Shown: in pieces, positions 28,026-37,174 of the stretch
Layout: each line of letters begins with the position of its first letter
How positions within the stretch are numbered: position 1 is the first letter of the stretch
Assembly (NCBI RefSeq): GCF_032337115.1
Contig: NZ_JAVXZY010000003.1
Span: 372,001-436,000, forward strand
Reading direction: 5' to 3'
From: Roseateles_C aquae
Lineage (GTDB): Bacteria > Pseudomonadota > Gammaproteobacteria > Burkholderiales > Burkholderiaceae_C
DNA length: 64,000 bases
The notes under the pieces: model-generated
The model's input: the letters and a program-made list of their open reading frames with translations, nothing else
Told to the model about the DNA's origin: nothing
Database searches by the model: none
Translations under genes and position numbers: made by a program

Positions 28026-29306
28026 TCAAGTGCTCGTCGCGGCGCCCGCCTGATGGCCCAACTCATGCGCGCGTCGACCGGCGCGCAGCCACAAGGCGAT
28101 TGCGAAGCCGCAGCCCAGCACGCTGGTGATGCCGAAGAACAGCATCATGTCCTGGTAGCCGGCCGGGTTTTGCGCACTGGCACCGGCCCGGTCGTTCAAC
28201 CAGCCGGCGAGCAGATTGGCCGCACCGATACCGGCGTTCTGCACCACCCACATCAGTCCGATCGCAGTGCCGAAACGGTTCGGGGCAACCAGCCGGCTGG
28301 TCAGCGGCCACATCACCGCCGGTACCAAGGAGAAGCTGATGCCGATCAGCGCGGTGGACAGCCACAGGCTGCCATGTGACAACGCCATCACTGCCAAGGC
28401 CAGCGGCAGCAGCAGGGCGCCCAGGGCCAGCAGTGGGGCATAGCGGCCAATGCGGTCGCACAGCCAGCCGAAGGCTGGCGTGGCGAACATCGCGGCCAGG
28501 AACACATAGCTGTTCACCGCGCCGGCGGCCGCCAGATCCATGCCGTGGACGTGCTGGAAATACTTGATCGAAAAGGTGCTGCGGAAGGCCATGATCACCG
28601 AATACCACAACACGCACAGTGCCAGCAGGTACCAGTAGGCGCGGCCGAAATGCAGCAGATCACGCAACACGAAGGGTTCGGCCTGCCGGGCCGGGGCAGC
28701 CGCCTTGATCTGCCGGCCGGCACGACGATCCAGCACCCAGTAGGCCAGCGAGGCCAGGAAGGCGCTGGCGGCGATTGCGCTGGCGATCAGCAACGGCGGC
28801 TGCCAGCCCTGCGCGTAGGCGCTGTCGAACCACGTCGGCGACATGTCTGCCGCGTAGGACCCGAGCCGGCCAATCGCGATGGACAGGCCCATCGCAAAAG
28901 CCAGGTCACGGCCGCTGAAGTAGTCGGCCACCGCGGCAAGCGTCGCGATGCCAAAGGTCTCGGCGCCTATGCCGAACAGCAGCCGCCCCGCGGCCATGCC
29001 GGTGAAGTCCGGGCTCACGGCCGTCAGCACGGCGCCAGCCAGACAGATCGCCGCCGTCCACAGCGTCATTCGTGCCGCGCCAAAGCGATCGACCAGCACC
29101 CCCCCGACCAGGATCAGCACGATATTGGGCAGGTTGTAGATGGCATTCAGCATGCCGACCTGGGTATCGCTGAAGCCGCGCTGCTGCTGTAGCAGATCGG
29201 TCACCGGGCCGATCGAGTCGTAAACATAGTAGTTGCCGAACATGGCGACGGCGACGAGCACGAAGATCAGCCAGGCCAGGCGGCGGGCACTTGAGGATTC
29301 AGTCAT
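28026..29306 (-). CDS. Major facilitator superfamily transporter
   Basis: The 426-residue protein has twelve hydrophobic segments in two groups of six with a basic central loop (about residues 195-215). The MFS signature after helix 2 reads GGVLVDRFGAARMTLWTA, and the matching loop in the second half is GWLCDRIGRYAPLL. The family moves small organic solutes by proton coupling. The substrate cannot be told from the sequence. The first helices carry DSIGPVTDLLQQQRGFSDTQVG, seen in several MFS sugar- or drug-like groups. It stands alone between a lipase-like gene and the KAP NTPase. Confidence 0.85.
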   Translation of the reverse strand: MTESSSARRLAWLIFVLVAVAMFGNYYVYDSIGPVTDLLQQQRGFSDTQVGMLNAIYNLPNIVLILVGGVLVDRFGAARMTLWTAAICLAGAVLTAVSPDFTGMAAGRLLFGIGAETFGIATLAAVADYFSGRDLAFAMGLSIAIGRLGSYAADMSPTWFDSAYAQGWQPPLLIASAIAASAFLASLAYWVLDRRAGRQIKAAAPARQAEPFVLRDLLHFGRAYWYLLALCVLWYSVIMAFRSTFSIKYFQHVHGMDLAAAGAVNSYVFLAAMFATPAFGWLCDRIGRYAPLLALGALLLPLALAVMALSHGSLWLSTALIGISFSLVPAVMWPLTSRLVAPNRFGTAIGLMWVVQNAGIGAANLLAGWLNDRAGASAQNPAGYQDMMLFFGITSVLGCGFAIALWLRAGRRAHELGHQAGAATST

Positions 29307-29400
29307 GGAGTCTTTTTCAAAGCAAAGCGAGGTCAGCTCAAGGCAGCGCAATGGCTGTCCTATGGCCCAGCGAAACCCAATGTAGCCGCTCCCCGGCGGC

Positions 29401-29423
29401 TTGCCCATGCTGACCTTCCTTAG
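29401..29423. repeat. Possible solo IS5-type element end at a stop codon
   Basis: ATGCTGACCTTCC followed by TTAG matches the right ends of the two miniature elements (ATGCAGACCTTCC-CTAG in copy 1) at 16 of 17 positions. The TTAG includes the TAA stop of the neighbouring reverse-strand gene. No matching left end was found. Confidence 0.4.
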
Positions 29424-32400
29424 GCGGCGATGGCAGTTTCGGGCGCCTGCGCAACCGGGGCACGGCCGAGGTCGAAGGAGAAACGCGCCACCAGCGGCAG
29501 CCAGCGCTGCAGCAACGCCGCCGAGGCGGGCACACTCGCCGCCGCCAGCAGTGGCTCGAGTTGAGCGCGAAGCGCTGCGTTATCGGGCAGCAGCGCCATC
29601 GTCTCGTTCTGCGCGGCATTGCGGGCTTGCTGCAGCAGCGCCGCGAACCAGGGGCCGCAGTGCTGGGCATCGGCAATTTGCAGCGCCAGCAGCAGCATGG
29701 GCAGCTGGAAATCGCCCGGGAAATCGGCCGTGCCTTCGAAGTCTTTCAACTCGCTGCTGCTCACATGGGCTTTGAGGATGCGATAGACATTGCTGAGCCG
29801 CTTGGCCGCCCGTGGCGAGGGGATGAAGGCAAACAGCCTTTCGGCAAACGCCGCCTCCCAGGCGGTGATGCGCAGCGCAGCCTCGTCGATCTCAGGCTGG
29901 GCAGAGGGCGCGTCGGTCGTCGCCGTGTCGCGTCGCTGCTGCGCGGATCGGGAACTGCTCATGTCAATGCCCTGGTTCGGCCCCAGGTCCTGCGCGATGG
30001 CCAAGGCCTTGCTGCGCACCCGCTCCGCGTCAGAGGCCGGGGGCGTGCCCGAATCCTCGGTGCCGCGCTGCTCTTGCGGGGCCGATGCTGGCACGCTCGG
30101 GGTGGCTGCATCGGCTGGATCAGCCGCATCGCTCGCAGGCGCTGCGATCGGTTCGCTCTGCAGCAGCGACTGCATCAGCCGGCCAAAGCCGGCCTCGTTC
30201 ATCGGGCGCAGCGCAAAGGGGATCTGGAAAATCTTTTCCAGATAGTGCTGCGGCGTGGCGCTCGGGTTGGCGCTGCCCTGTCCGCCGTGCAATTCCTCAT
30301 CGAACTGGCGGAACTGGCTGGACAGCGAATGCAGCAGCCAGCGCGAATCGACGCCGACGACGACGACGAAGAGCGGATAGGCCAGCAGCAGATGGACGGC
30401 CTGCAGCACATCGACAACCTTGTCGGCCGGGCAGCGGTCGAGGTCGTCGATGTAGAGCACGATGCGGTCGACCGGCTTCAAGCCGTCGTCGCTGCTGCTG
30501 CGCGTTGCCGCGGAAGCGTCGCGCAGCTTCGCGCTCAAGGCCTCGAAGTCGCGCCGCACGGTCGACACCAGGCCCAGGTGCTTGCGGTAATCGTCGGAGC
30601 CGCTGCGGTCAGCAAGAAAGCGCGCCAGGCTGTTGGCTTCCTTGAGTTCGCGCAGGCGCTCCTGCAGGGCCTGCTCACGCGCCGCCGCGGCATCGAGCCG
30701 GCTGCTGGCGGCGGCCTCCTGGGCCTTCAGCGCTTCGATCTCGGCGCCGAGCTTCAGCTCTTCTTTGCTTTGCTTCTTGCGCTTGGCTTCCAGCAGCGCA
30801 TCGACCTTCTGCTTGGCGGCATCGAGCTTGTCGAGCTGGGTGTGCAGTTTTTTCATGCCGATGCGCAAGCTGAGTGTTAACGCGGACAACGCTGCCGCCA
30901 GCTGCGCGAACAGTGTGGCGCCCTTGGCCAGCAGGCCCTGCAGCGCGGGGAGATCGGCCGCGACATGTTCGCGCAGCAGCGGCAGGCCCAGCAGCACAAA
31001 GAGCAGCAGGCCGGCATAGAGCGGCAGCCCGGGCTGGCTGGCGATGTTGTGCAGCAGCGCGCCGGCGCGGCCTTGCAGCGAGCGGGCCTCGCTGAGCTGC
31101 TGCCGAAATTCGTCGACGCTGGCAGGCAGGCCGCTGGCCGTCAGCGGCTGCAGCGCCGTCTGCAATTCGCTCTTCAGCTGTCCATCGCTGTTCAGCAGCG
31201 TGGCCAGATCGCTGAGGTTCAGCTGCGCCAGCGTCATTTCCTTGCTCAGCCGCTGCTGGCGCAGATCCTCGAGCTGCTTTTCGTCGGCCTGGCGCTGCGT
31301 CTCGGCCTGTTTGACCTCGGCCTGCGCGGCCTCGGTCAGCGCGCGGGCGCTGCTGAGCTGGGCCATCAGATCGGCTTCCTGCTCCTTGGCCGTCGGCTTG
31401 GGCGAGACATGGGCGGCCAGCTGTTCCAGGATGGCTGTCACCAGGCTGGCCCAGAGATTGGTGTCGGCGTAATGCCAGGCATTGAACTCGATCTGCACCA
31501 GATGGGCGCAGAACTTCGAGTCGCTGCCGGCCTCGGCCAGGGCTCGGGCCCGTGTGGCGAGGGCCTCGGCCTGCTCACGCATCGCGCGCATGAAGAAGCT
31601 CTTGCCCGAGCCCCAGTCGCCGAACAAACCGATGGCCAGCGGCGGGCTGACCTCGCGGGCCATCATGATGGCGGTCAGCGTGCGCACTTCGGCAGCGATA
31701 TCGAGCTGGTCCTGTTGCTGGCCAACGGTGTCGGAGGAGAAACCGGCGAGGGGGATGCGGTGGGCGTCGGTTTTGCCGCTCAGGCGCAGCAGGGCAAGCA
31801 ACTGCTCCGCGATGCTTCGAAGCGATGGTTGGTCATCGAGCGCCTTCTGCCGTATGGGATTGACTGCCCGACCTTGAGCCGTTTCACGCAGCAGCCGTTC
31901 GGTCAACTCTCGATTCAGCGGGCGCAGGACCTCCACCAGATCGCCGCATGCGTGCTCACCGGCGGCCGCGCAGGTGTGAATCACCATGCTGACGACCACC
32001 GGCCTTGCAGTCTCGTTGTCGATCCAGGCACAAGCGGCAGATGCCATCGCGGGATGGGCAAGTGCATAGAGCTCGTCGTGGGCTTCTAGGCGCTCGAAGC
32101 CAGCGAGAGTCAGTCGCTCCACCAAGGCTTCAGCAAGCGCCGTGATGGGCAGGATGCGCAAGGCGCGCATGATCGGCCAGGCGCTCTCTGAGTCTGCGGA
32201 CAGCAGGCGCTCTTTCCAGCGTCGGGCAAGTTCAACGTCGGACGCGGTCCCTATGCCCTCGGCCAAGGCCAGGACATCGGCGTCACGCGGGTGTTTCGCA
32301 AGCTTGAGTGCCGCGCTCAGGTAGCGAACGTCTTCGGCATAGAGCGCAACGAGCAACCAGTACCGCACGTAGTGGTCGGGCTCGAAATTCGCATCCATGT

Positions 32401-33079
32401 GGCGAATGGCGAGATCGCGACTGGCCGGGTGATTGGCGTCTATGCTGATCAGTAGGCTGAACAGCCATGAGCGTGCTTCTGCATTCCCCGCATTGCTGCT
32501 CGCGGGTGACTGAGCTGTGCTCAGCTCGGCGCGAGCGGCTTCAGCCAGGGCGCCGAGATCCCTGATGCGGCCCTCTCTTGCACGGCGCAGGACTTGCATT
32601 CGCTGTAAGCGATCGCCCTGAATGAGCAGCCTTAGTAGCGTGGAGGTCGCAGGATCGGCCTTGTCATGGCGGGCCGGTGCCTCGCTGTTGCGGATCGCCT
32701 GGGCCAGGCGTTGGAGCACGACGGGATTCATTCGCTGCAGCTCGATGTACAGCTTCTCGGTGAACAGTCCGCCAAACGCCTGCCTGTCTTCCAGTGACGG
32801 GGCACCGATCAAGACCGGTATCACCCGCAACCCGCGCGCCAGGGCCTCCTGTACCAGCCGCCTGTGGGTCGGCCCCCATCCCATGGTCCCCAAGAACGCC
32901 ACCATGCAGCGCGCCCCGGCCAGCGCCGCTGTCTCGTCAATCGATTCGCCCGGCTGGACATCAGCGCGAAAGTAGTGAGTGCTGATGCCCTGTGCGCGCA
33001 GCCAATCATTGATCGGGCCGACCCGCTCTTCCCCCTCCCGGTAGGCCAGAAATGCATCGAGTTCCACTGGTGCCTGCAT
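29420..33079 (-). CDS. TIR-like domain fused to a KAP-family membrane P-loop NTPase
   Basis: The 1219-residue protein starts at an ATG with AGGAGA upstream. Residues about 5-95 form a TIR-like domain: DAFLAYREGEERVGPINDWLRAQ, a BB-loop-like DVQPGESIDETAALAGA, and MVAFLGTMGWGPTHRRLVQEAL. Residues about 130-460 are helical, HEAT-like. A KAP NTPase follows, with Walker A GLFGDWGSGKSFFM near 490 and Walker B IVLYIDDLDRCP near 880. Two membrane helices (about 686-705 and 720-737) and coiled coils are inserted between them, the classic KAP layout. The family includes the phage-exclusion protein PifA. It stands alone as a one-gene unit, and defence is inferred. Confidence 0.82.
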   Translation of the reverse strand: MQAPVELDAFLAYREGEERVGPINDWLRAQGISTHYFRADVQPGESIDETAALAGARCMVAFLGTMGWGPTHRRLVQEALARGLRVIPVLIGAPSLEDRQAFGGLFTEKLYIELQRMNPVVLQRLAQAIRNSEAPARHDKADPATSTLLRLLIQGDRLQRMQVLRRAREGRIRDLGALAEAARAELSTAQSPASSNAGNAEARSWLFSLLISIDANHPASRDLAIRHMDANFEPDHYVRYWLLVALYAEDVRYLSAALKLAKHPRDADVLALAEGIGTASDVELARRWKERLLSADSESAWPIMRALRILPITALAEALVERLTLAGFERLEAHDELYALAHPAMASAACAWIDNETARPVVVSMVIHTCAAAGEHACGDLVEVLRPLNRELTERLLRETAQGRAVNPIRQKALDDQPSLRSIAEQLLALLRLSGKTDAHRIPLAGFSSDTVGQQQDQLDIAAEVRTLTAIMMAREVSPPLAIGLFGDWGSGKSFFMRAMREQAEALATRARALAEAGSDSKFCAHLVQIEFNAWHYADTNLWASLVTAILEQLAAHVSPKPTAKEQEADLMAQLSSARALTEAAQAEVKQAETQRQADEKQLEDLRQQRLSKEMTLAQLNLSDLATLLNSDGQLKSELQTALQPLTASGLPASVDEFRQQLSEARSLQGRAGALLHNIASQPGLPLYAGLLLFVLLGLPLLREHVAADLPALQGLLAKGATLFAQLAAALSALTLSLRIGMKKLHTQLDKLDAAKQKVDALLEAKRKKQSKEELKLGAEIEALKAQEAAASSRLDAAAAREQALQERLRELKEANSLARFLADRSGSDDYRKHLGLVSTVRRDFEALSAKLRDASAATRSSSDDGLKPVDRIVLYIDDLDRCPADKVVDVLQAVHLLLAYPLFVVVVGVDSRWLLHSLSSQFRQFDEELHGGQGSANPSATPQHYLEKIFQIPFALRPMNEAGFGRLMQSLLQSEPIAAPASDAADPADAATPSVPASAPQEQRGTEDSGTPPASDAERVRSKALAIAQDLGPNQGIDMSSSRSAQQRRDTATTDAPSAQPEIDEAALRITAWEAAFAERLFAFIPSPRAAKRLSNVYRILKAHVSSSELKDFEGTADFPGDFQLPMLLLALQIADAQHCGPWFAALLQQARNAAQNETMALLPDNAALRAQLEPLLAAASVPASAALLQRWLPLVARFSFDLGRAPVAQAPETAIAA

Positions 33080-33134
33080 GGGCTGTCTCCTGCTTCGGGC
33101 TGCATCGTACTGAGGAAATCAGCGGCACAAGAAC

Positions 33135-33165
33135 AAAGAGCGCCGGCTGTCGCCAGGCGCCCTTT
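33135..33165 (-). terminator. Rho-independent terminator of the dockerin metallopeptidase gene
   Basis: On the reverse strand AAAGGGCGCC pairs with GGCGCTCTTT (one G-U pair) around an 11-base loop, then GTTCTTG. It lies about 50 bases after the peptidase stop and before the KAP gene's 3'-oriented neighbour region. Confidence 0.65.
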
Positions 33166-33217
33166 GTGCGCGGCTGCCAGCGCGGGTCGGTGCGCACACC
33201 GACGCGCGCTCAGCGGC

Positions 33218-36200
33218 TTATTTGCAGACCGTGCCGGCCGGCAGTTTCTGCGACACGGCGCTGAGGTCGCGGATGTCGACGACGCCGTCGTTGTTGAAGT
33301 CGGCGCGGGCATCAAAGCCGGGCTGGCCGGCCTTCTTGCCCAGCGAGGCCCGGACGATGGCGAGGTCGGCGCAGTCGACCACGCCGTCCTTGTTCAGATC
33401 GCCGAGCAGGCGGATCGTGAAGTCGGCGTTCGACACATCGAAGAAGATGTTGCCGATGGCCTCAACCTTGACGCGCGCCTTGCTGGTGGCCAGCAGCGGC
33501 AGCGTCACCGAGGCCGTGCCGGTGTTCGGCGTGCTGGCGGCCAGCGTGTAGGGCCAGGTGTTGCCACCATCCACCGACAGGGTGATCTTCACATCCGCGG
33601 TGTTCACCGGTGCTGCGTTGGTGTTGGCCACACTCCAGCCGATCGTCTGCAAACTGCCGGCGTTCAGCGTGACGGCGCTGTTCGGCGAGGTCACCAGGAA
33701 GGGACCGGCATTGGGCGCCAGTGTCAGCTTGGTGCTGGCGCTGCCGACACCGCCATGGCCGTCACGCGCGGTCAGCTTGAAGTTCAGCGAGGCCGGGCTG
33801 GCGTTGGTGCCGGCGAAGCCGACATAGGCCGCGGTCGGCAGGAACTCGGAGAAGCACTCGATCTCGGTCGCCGTCGGCGTGGCCGAGGCCGGCGGGCAGG
33901 CGCCGGTCTCGGCATTGGTGTTGTTGGCGAGGATCTGGCCCATGTCGGGGAAGACGCGGGTCGGATTGCTGGTCGCGATGTTCTCGCCCGGCGAGCCATA
34001 GAGCAGGGTATCGGTACCGCTGACGACGGCACGGGTGCCGAACTGGCGGAACAGCGGGCCGTCGACCTTGCTGTTGCTGATCAGGCCGGTGCCGTTGGCG
34101 GCGCCGCGGTCGTTCTGCTCCCACATATACGTGAGGGTGCCGTCCTCGGCGTCGGCGGCGCTGCCCGTCAGCGCGAAGGGGGTGCGCACGGGAACCGTGT
34201 AGCCGGCAGGCACGGTGACGACCGGGGCGGTATTGCCGGTCGGCGTCACCGAGATGCCGCCCTTGGTCGTGCGACCGCCAGCAGTGATTTCGCCGACCTT
34301 GCCGGTGCAGGGCGAGGTGCAGCCGACCAGTTCCAGCGAAGGCACATTGGTGGCGGCCAAGCTGCCGCCGAAGGTGATGGTGAAGGCGTTGTCGCTCAGC
34401 GTGGTGATGTTCACCGTGCCGCCGCTGGGCCAGCCGGGAATGCCTTCGATCGCCGCCTTGACGCCACCGGTGGTGAAGTTGCTGCCACGCACGATGGGCG
34501 CCGAGGTGTTGCCGTTGTAGCGCAGCTGGAACTGCATGCCGTTGGCGGTGAAGCCGCTGAGCACGCCCATCTGCACTTCGTTCAGATTGCTCTCGGCGCT
34601 GGAGGTGTAGGTGGTGATCTCATCGAAGCTGCGTTGCGACCAGTAGGCGTCGCTATGAGGCTGCAGATTGTCGGTGCCGCAGATGCCGGCATAGGCCATG
34701 ATGGAGGAGCCGCTGCCCGGCTCCACCGAGGTGCCCGGGTTGCGGTTGCCAGCCGAGCAGTTGCTGATCGTGCCGTTGAAGGTGTGGTTGCCGGCGAACT
34801 GGTGGCCCATCTCATGAGCCACATAGTCGACCGCATAGAAGTCGCCCACCGGGGTCGGCACGCCGGTGCAACCCTGCGCCTTGCTGCTGCCGCCGACAAC
34901 GCCCAGGCTGGCGATGCCGCCGCCGTTCAGGCCCAGCGCGATGTGGCCGATGTCGAAGTTGCTGGCGCCGGCCAGCAGGCCAACGACCTGGCGGTTACGC
35001 GTCAGCGTGCCGCTACCGCAGCTGGCCGCCTGGCTGGCCGTGAAGCAGGCAGCGCCGCCACAGGGGCCGTTGGTGCCGGTCATCTGCGCTGCGGTGTCGA
35101 GGTTCAGCGCATCGTTGTTGTTGATCAGCATCAGCCGGATCGAGGTCTCGCTCTCGTAGACCTGGGTGACGCGGTTGATCAATGAGACCTTGGCGGCAGT
35201 GACGTTGGCCGAGCCGCCGAAGTAAGTGGCATAGGACGGGTCGGTCAGCAGGGCAAGCCGGTAGGTGCGCAGCTGCGTGCCCGAGCTGGCCGTGGGCGCC
35301 AGACCATCGGCCAGCACATGGTAGGCGGTGCTGCTGGTGGTCGTACCGTCGCTGGCGGTGATTTCATAGGCGCCCAGATTGCGGCTGGGGTCGGCGATCA
35401 GGCTGGTGTGAAAGGAGCCATCAGCGGCGGCGACCACGCTCTGCGTCTGCCGCGGGCTGCTGTCTTGCTCGGGGTTGTGCACCGTCACCGTGACGGTGGC
35501 GCCAGGCGCGAAACCGAAGCCGCTGAGCTCGACCGTATCGCCTGCCTGGTAGAAACCGCGCGTCAGTGCGAGATGCGGGGCATTCTCCATCGCCTCGTTC
35601 AGGCCCGTGCCATGCGGGTTGGGCAGTTCGCGGCTGCGATAGACGGCGTAGACGCTGTCGTCCAGGTGGTAGTAGGGATCGATGTACCAGGCACCGCCGG
35701 GCGAACGTACCGAGGCATGCAGACCCAGCGGGGTCAAGTCCAGGCGCAGACTGGCGTGCGGGTCGTCGATACCCTTGCCGGCATAGGTCTTGATCTCGGG
35801 GTGCTTGGCCGCCAGCTCGGGCTCCATCACCGGCGATTCAACCAGGGCGAAGCGCTGGAAGCCCCCATCGGGATGGGGCAGCGAGACTTCCAGTGGGGAC
35901 AGCGCAGCGGCGCTGCTGCGTTCCAGCGGGGCGGTGGCGGTCAGGGCGGCAAAGCCGCTGCGGTCCAGCGTCACGGCGCGGAACTGGCGCGGCTGCAACA
36001 CGGCAACGGCGCCCTTGGCCGATTGCTTGGCCGGGGTCAGGCGCAGGTCGTGCCAGTAGCTGCCATTGGTCTGGGTCTGGATCGGGCTCAGCCGGTCGGC
36101 GGCCTGCGCCAGCGGTACGCCGGCGGCCAGGGCCATGCAAAGTACGAACACGCCGTTGGCGATGCTGCGCCCGGGGCGCTGGAGGGCGGCGTTGCGTCCC

Positions 36201-36235
36201 TGGGCCTGGCGGCGGGTCGAACGTTGCTGAGTCAT
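33218..36235 (-). CDS. Secreted reprolysin-like metallopeptidase with C-terminal dockerin
   Basis: The 1005-residue protein has a late signal peptide (about residues 25-46, VFVLCMALAAGVPLAQA). After a propeptide-like region and an Ig-like domain comes a zinc peptidase domain with YVAHEMGHQFAGNHTF near residue 470. This is the extended HExxHxxxxxH motif of metzincins, with a downstream SIMAYAG Met-turn. Later beta domains precede a dockerin pair at the C terminus: DLNKDGVVDCADLAIVRASLG and DFNNDGVVDIRDLSAVSQKL, each a calcium-binding loop plus helix. The enzyme should be secreted and docked to a cohesin partner. The start has AAAGGA upstream. Confidence 0.88.
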   Translation of the reverse strand: MTQQRSTRRQAQGRNAALQRPGRSIANGVFVLCMALAAGVPLAQAADRLSPIQTQTNGSYWHDLRLTPAKQSAKGAVAVLQPRQFRAVTLDRSGFAALTATAPLERSSAAALSPLEVSLPHPDGGFQRFALVESPVMEPELAAKHPEIKTYAGKGIDDPHASLRLDLTPLGLHASVRSPGGAWYIDPYYHLDDSVYAVYRSRELPNPHGTGLNEAMENAPHLALTRGFYQAGDTVELSGFGFAPGATVTVTVHNPEQDSSPRQTQSVVAAADGSFHTSLIADPSRNLGAYEITASDGTTTSSTAYHVLADGLAPTASSGTQLRTYRLALLTDPSYATYFGGSANVTAAKVSLINRVTQVYESETSIRLMLINNNDALNLDTAAQMTGTNGPCGGAACFTASQAASCGSGTLTRNRQVVGLLAGASNFDIGHIALGLNGGGIASLGVVGGSSKAQGCTGVPTPVGDFYAVDYVAHEMGHQFAGNHTFNGTISNCSAGNRNPGTSVEPGSGSSIMAYAGICGTDNLQPHSDAYWSQRSFDEITTYTSSAESNLNEVQMGVLSGFTANGMQFQLRYNGNTSAPIVRGSNFTTGGVKAAIEGIPGWPSGGTVNITTLSDNAFTITFGGSLAATNVPSLELVGCTSPCTGKVGEITAGGRTTKGGISVTPTGNTAPVVTVPAGYTVPVRTPFALTGSAADAEDGTLTYMWEQNDRGAANGTGLISNSKVDGPLFRQFGTRAVVSGTDTLLYGSPGENIATSNPTRVFPDMGQILANNTNAETGACPPASATPTATEIECFSEFLPTAAYVGFAGTNASPASLNFKLTARDGHGGVGSASTKLTLAPNAGPFLVTSPNSAVTLNAGSLQTIGWSVANTNAAPVNTADVKITLSVDGGNTWPYTLAASTPNTGTASVTLPLLATSKARVKVEAIGNIFFDVSNADFTIRLLGDLNKDGVVDCADLAIVRASLGKKAGQPGFDARADFNNDGVVDIRDLSAVSQKLPAGTVCK

Positions 36236-36460
36236 GAGGCGTCCTTTGTTCTTGCGTGACAGACAGGAATTCGTGCGGCTGCAATGGCAGACTGCAGGGC
36301 TTCGTCGGCGGCCCGCCGGACTGCACGGCACCGCTTGCGGCCATCGCCAACCCGCCACGGCGCAAGCATTTGCGTCCGCAAGCGTGAAAAAGTCACGATG
36401 GCACGATCAGGGGGTGCAGGATATGGGCAAGGTCAGCGCGGCAACAGAGGGTGATTCCCC

Positions 36461-36976
36461 ATGGCAGTGAACGGTGACAAGACAGCGAGGGCGGCGCGGC
36501 GCGGGCTGCTGGCTGCGGCCATGCTCAGTGTCTTCGCTGTGATGGCAAACGCTGGGCGGGTGCCTGAGCCTCAGGCGCACAGCCTCAGCCTGGAGCGCGA
36601 CTGCAATGGTTGCGCCGAGGGCAGTCGGCTGCAACTGTCCCGCGATGGCACAGCGCGAATCAGCCGGCTGGGCAAGGCGCGATTTGGTGGGCAGGATCGG
36701 CACAGCGACGCATTGCTGTCGCGCTCAGAGTTCGACGCTTTGATTGAGCGGCTCAGGCAGCTGGGGCTGGCCGGGCTGGCAAGCCGATATCAAGAAGAGC
36801 CTGATCAGCAAGACGGCCGCTGGCTGTTGCTGCGCATCGAATGGGCAGGGGCGCCAGCCACCGAAATCTTCTGCCGCGGCGAGGCGCCAGCGGCGCTGCT
36901 GCCGCTGCTTGCCGCCATCGAGGCGCAGCAGCAGCGGCTGGGCTTTGCGCCCGACGGCAGGGCCATTGAACATTGA
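36461..36976 (+). CDS. Exported DUF6438-like protein
   Basis: The 171-residue protein has a signal peptide (residues about 14-33). The mature start HSLSLERDCNGCAEGSRLQLSRDGTARISRLG resembles DUF6438 domains, whose pattern is a Leu-Glu-Arg, cysteine pair and a DG turn, followed by the helix DALIERLRQLGLAGLASRY. Function is unknown for that family. It lies divergent from the dockerin peptidase (226 bases apart) and upstream of the cohesin protein, but 200 bases separate it from the latter. Confidence 0.6.
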   Translation: MAVNGDKTARAARRGLLAAAMLSVFAVMANAGRVPEPQAHSLSLERDCNGCAEGSRLQLSRDGTARISRLGKARFGGQDRHSDALLSRSEFDALIERLRQLGLAGLASRYQEEPDQQDGRWLLLRIEWAGAPATEIFCRGEAPAALLPLLAAIEAQQQRLGFAPDGRAIEH

Positions 36977-37174
36977 AGCCGAGCGCTGCCCAACGGGCTG
37001 GCCGTGCCAAGGGATTCCCCTCTTGTCCGCACCCGGTGGCCCGGAAAAACTCCGCCCCAAACCGATGGGTGTTGCACGGCCCGCCCGGCGCAGGCCCGGA
37101 TCCATCGCCACGACATTTAAAAGCGCCCCGGCTTGCCCGGCCGCTACGCCCGCAGGGCAGAGGAGATACATGTG

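Noticed and set aside
32864..35185. Forward-strand open frame of 773 codons opposite the dockerin peptidase
   Set aside because: The reverse strand encodes the clear metallopeptidase and KAP proteins. The forward translation is low-complexity Gly/Ala/Arg/His.
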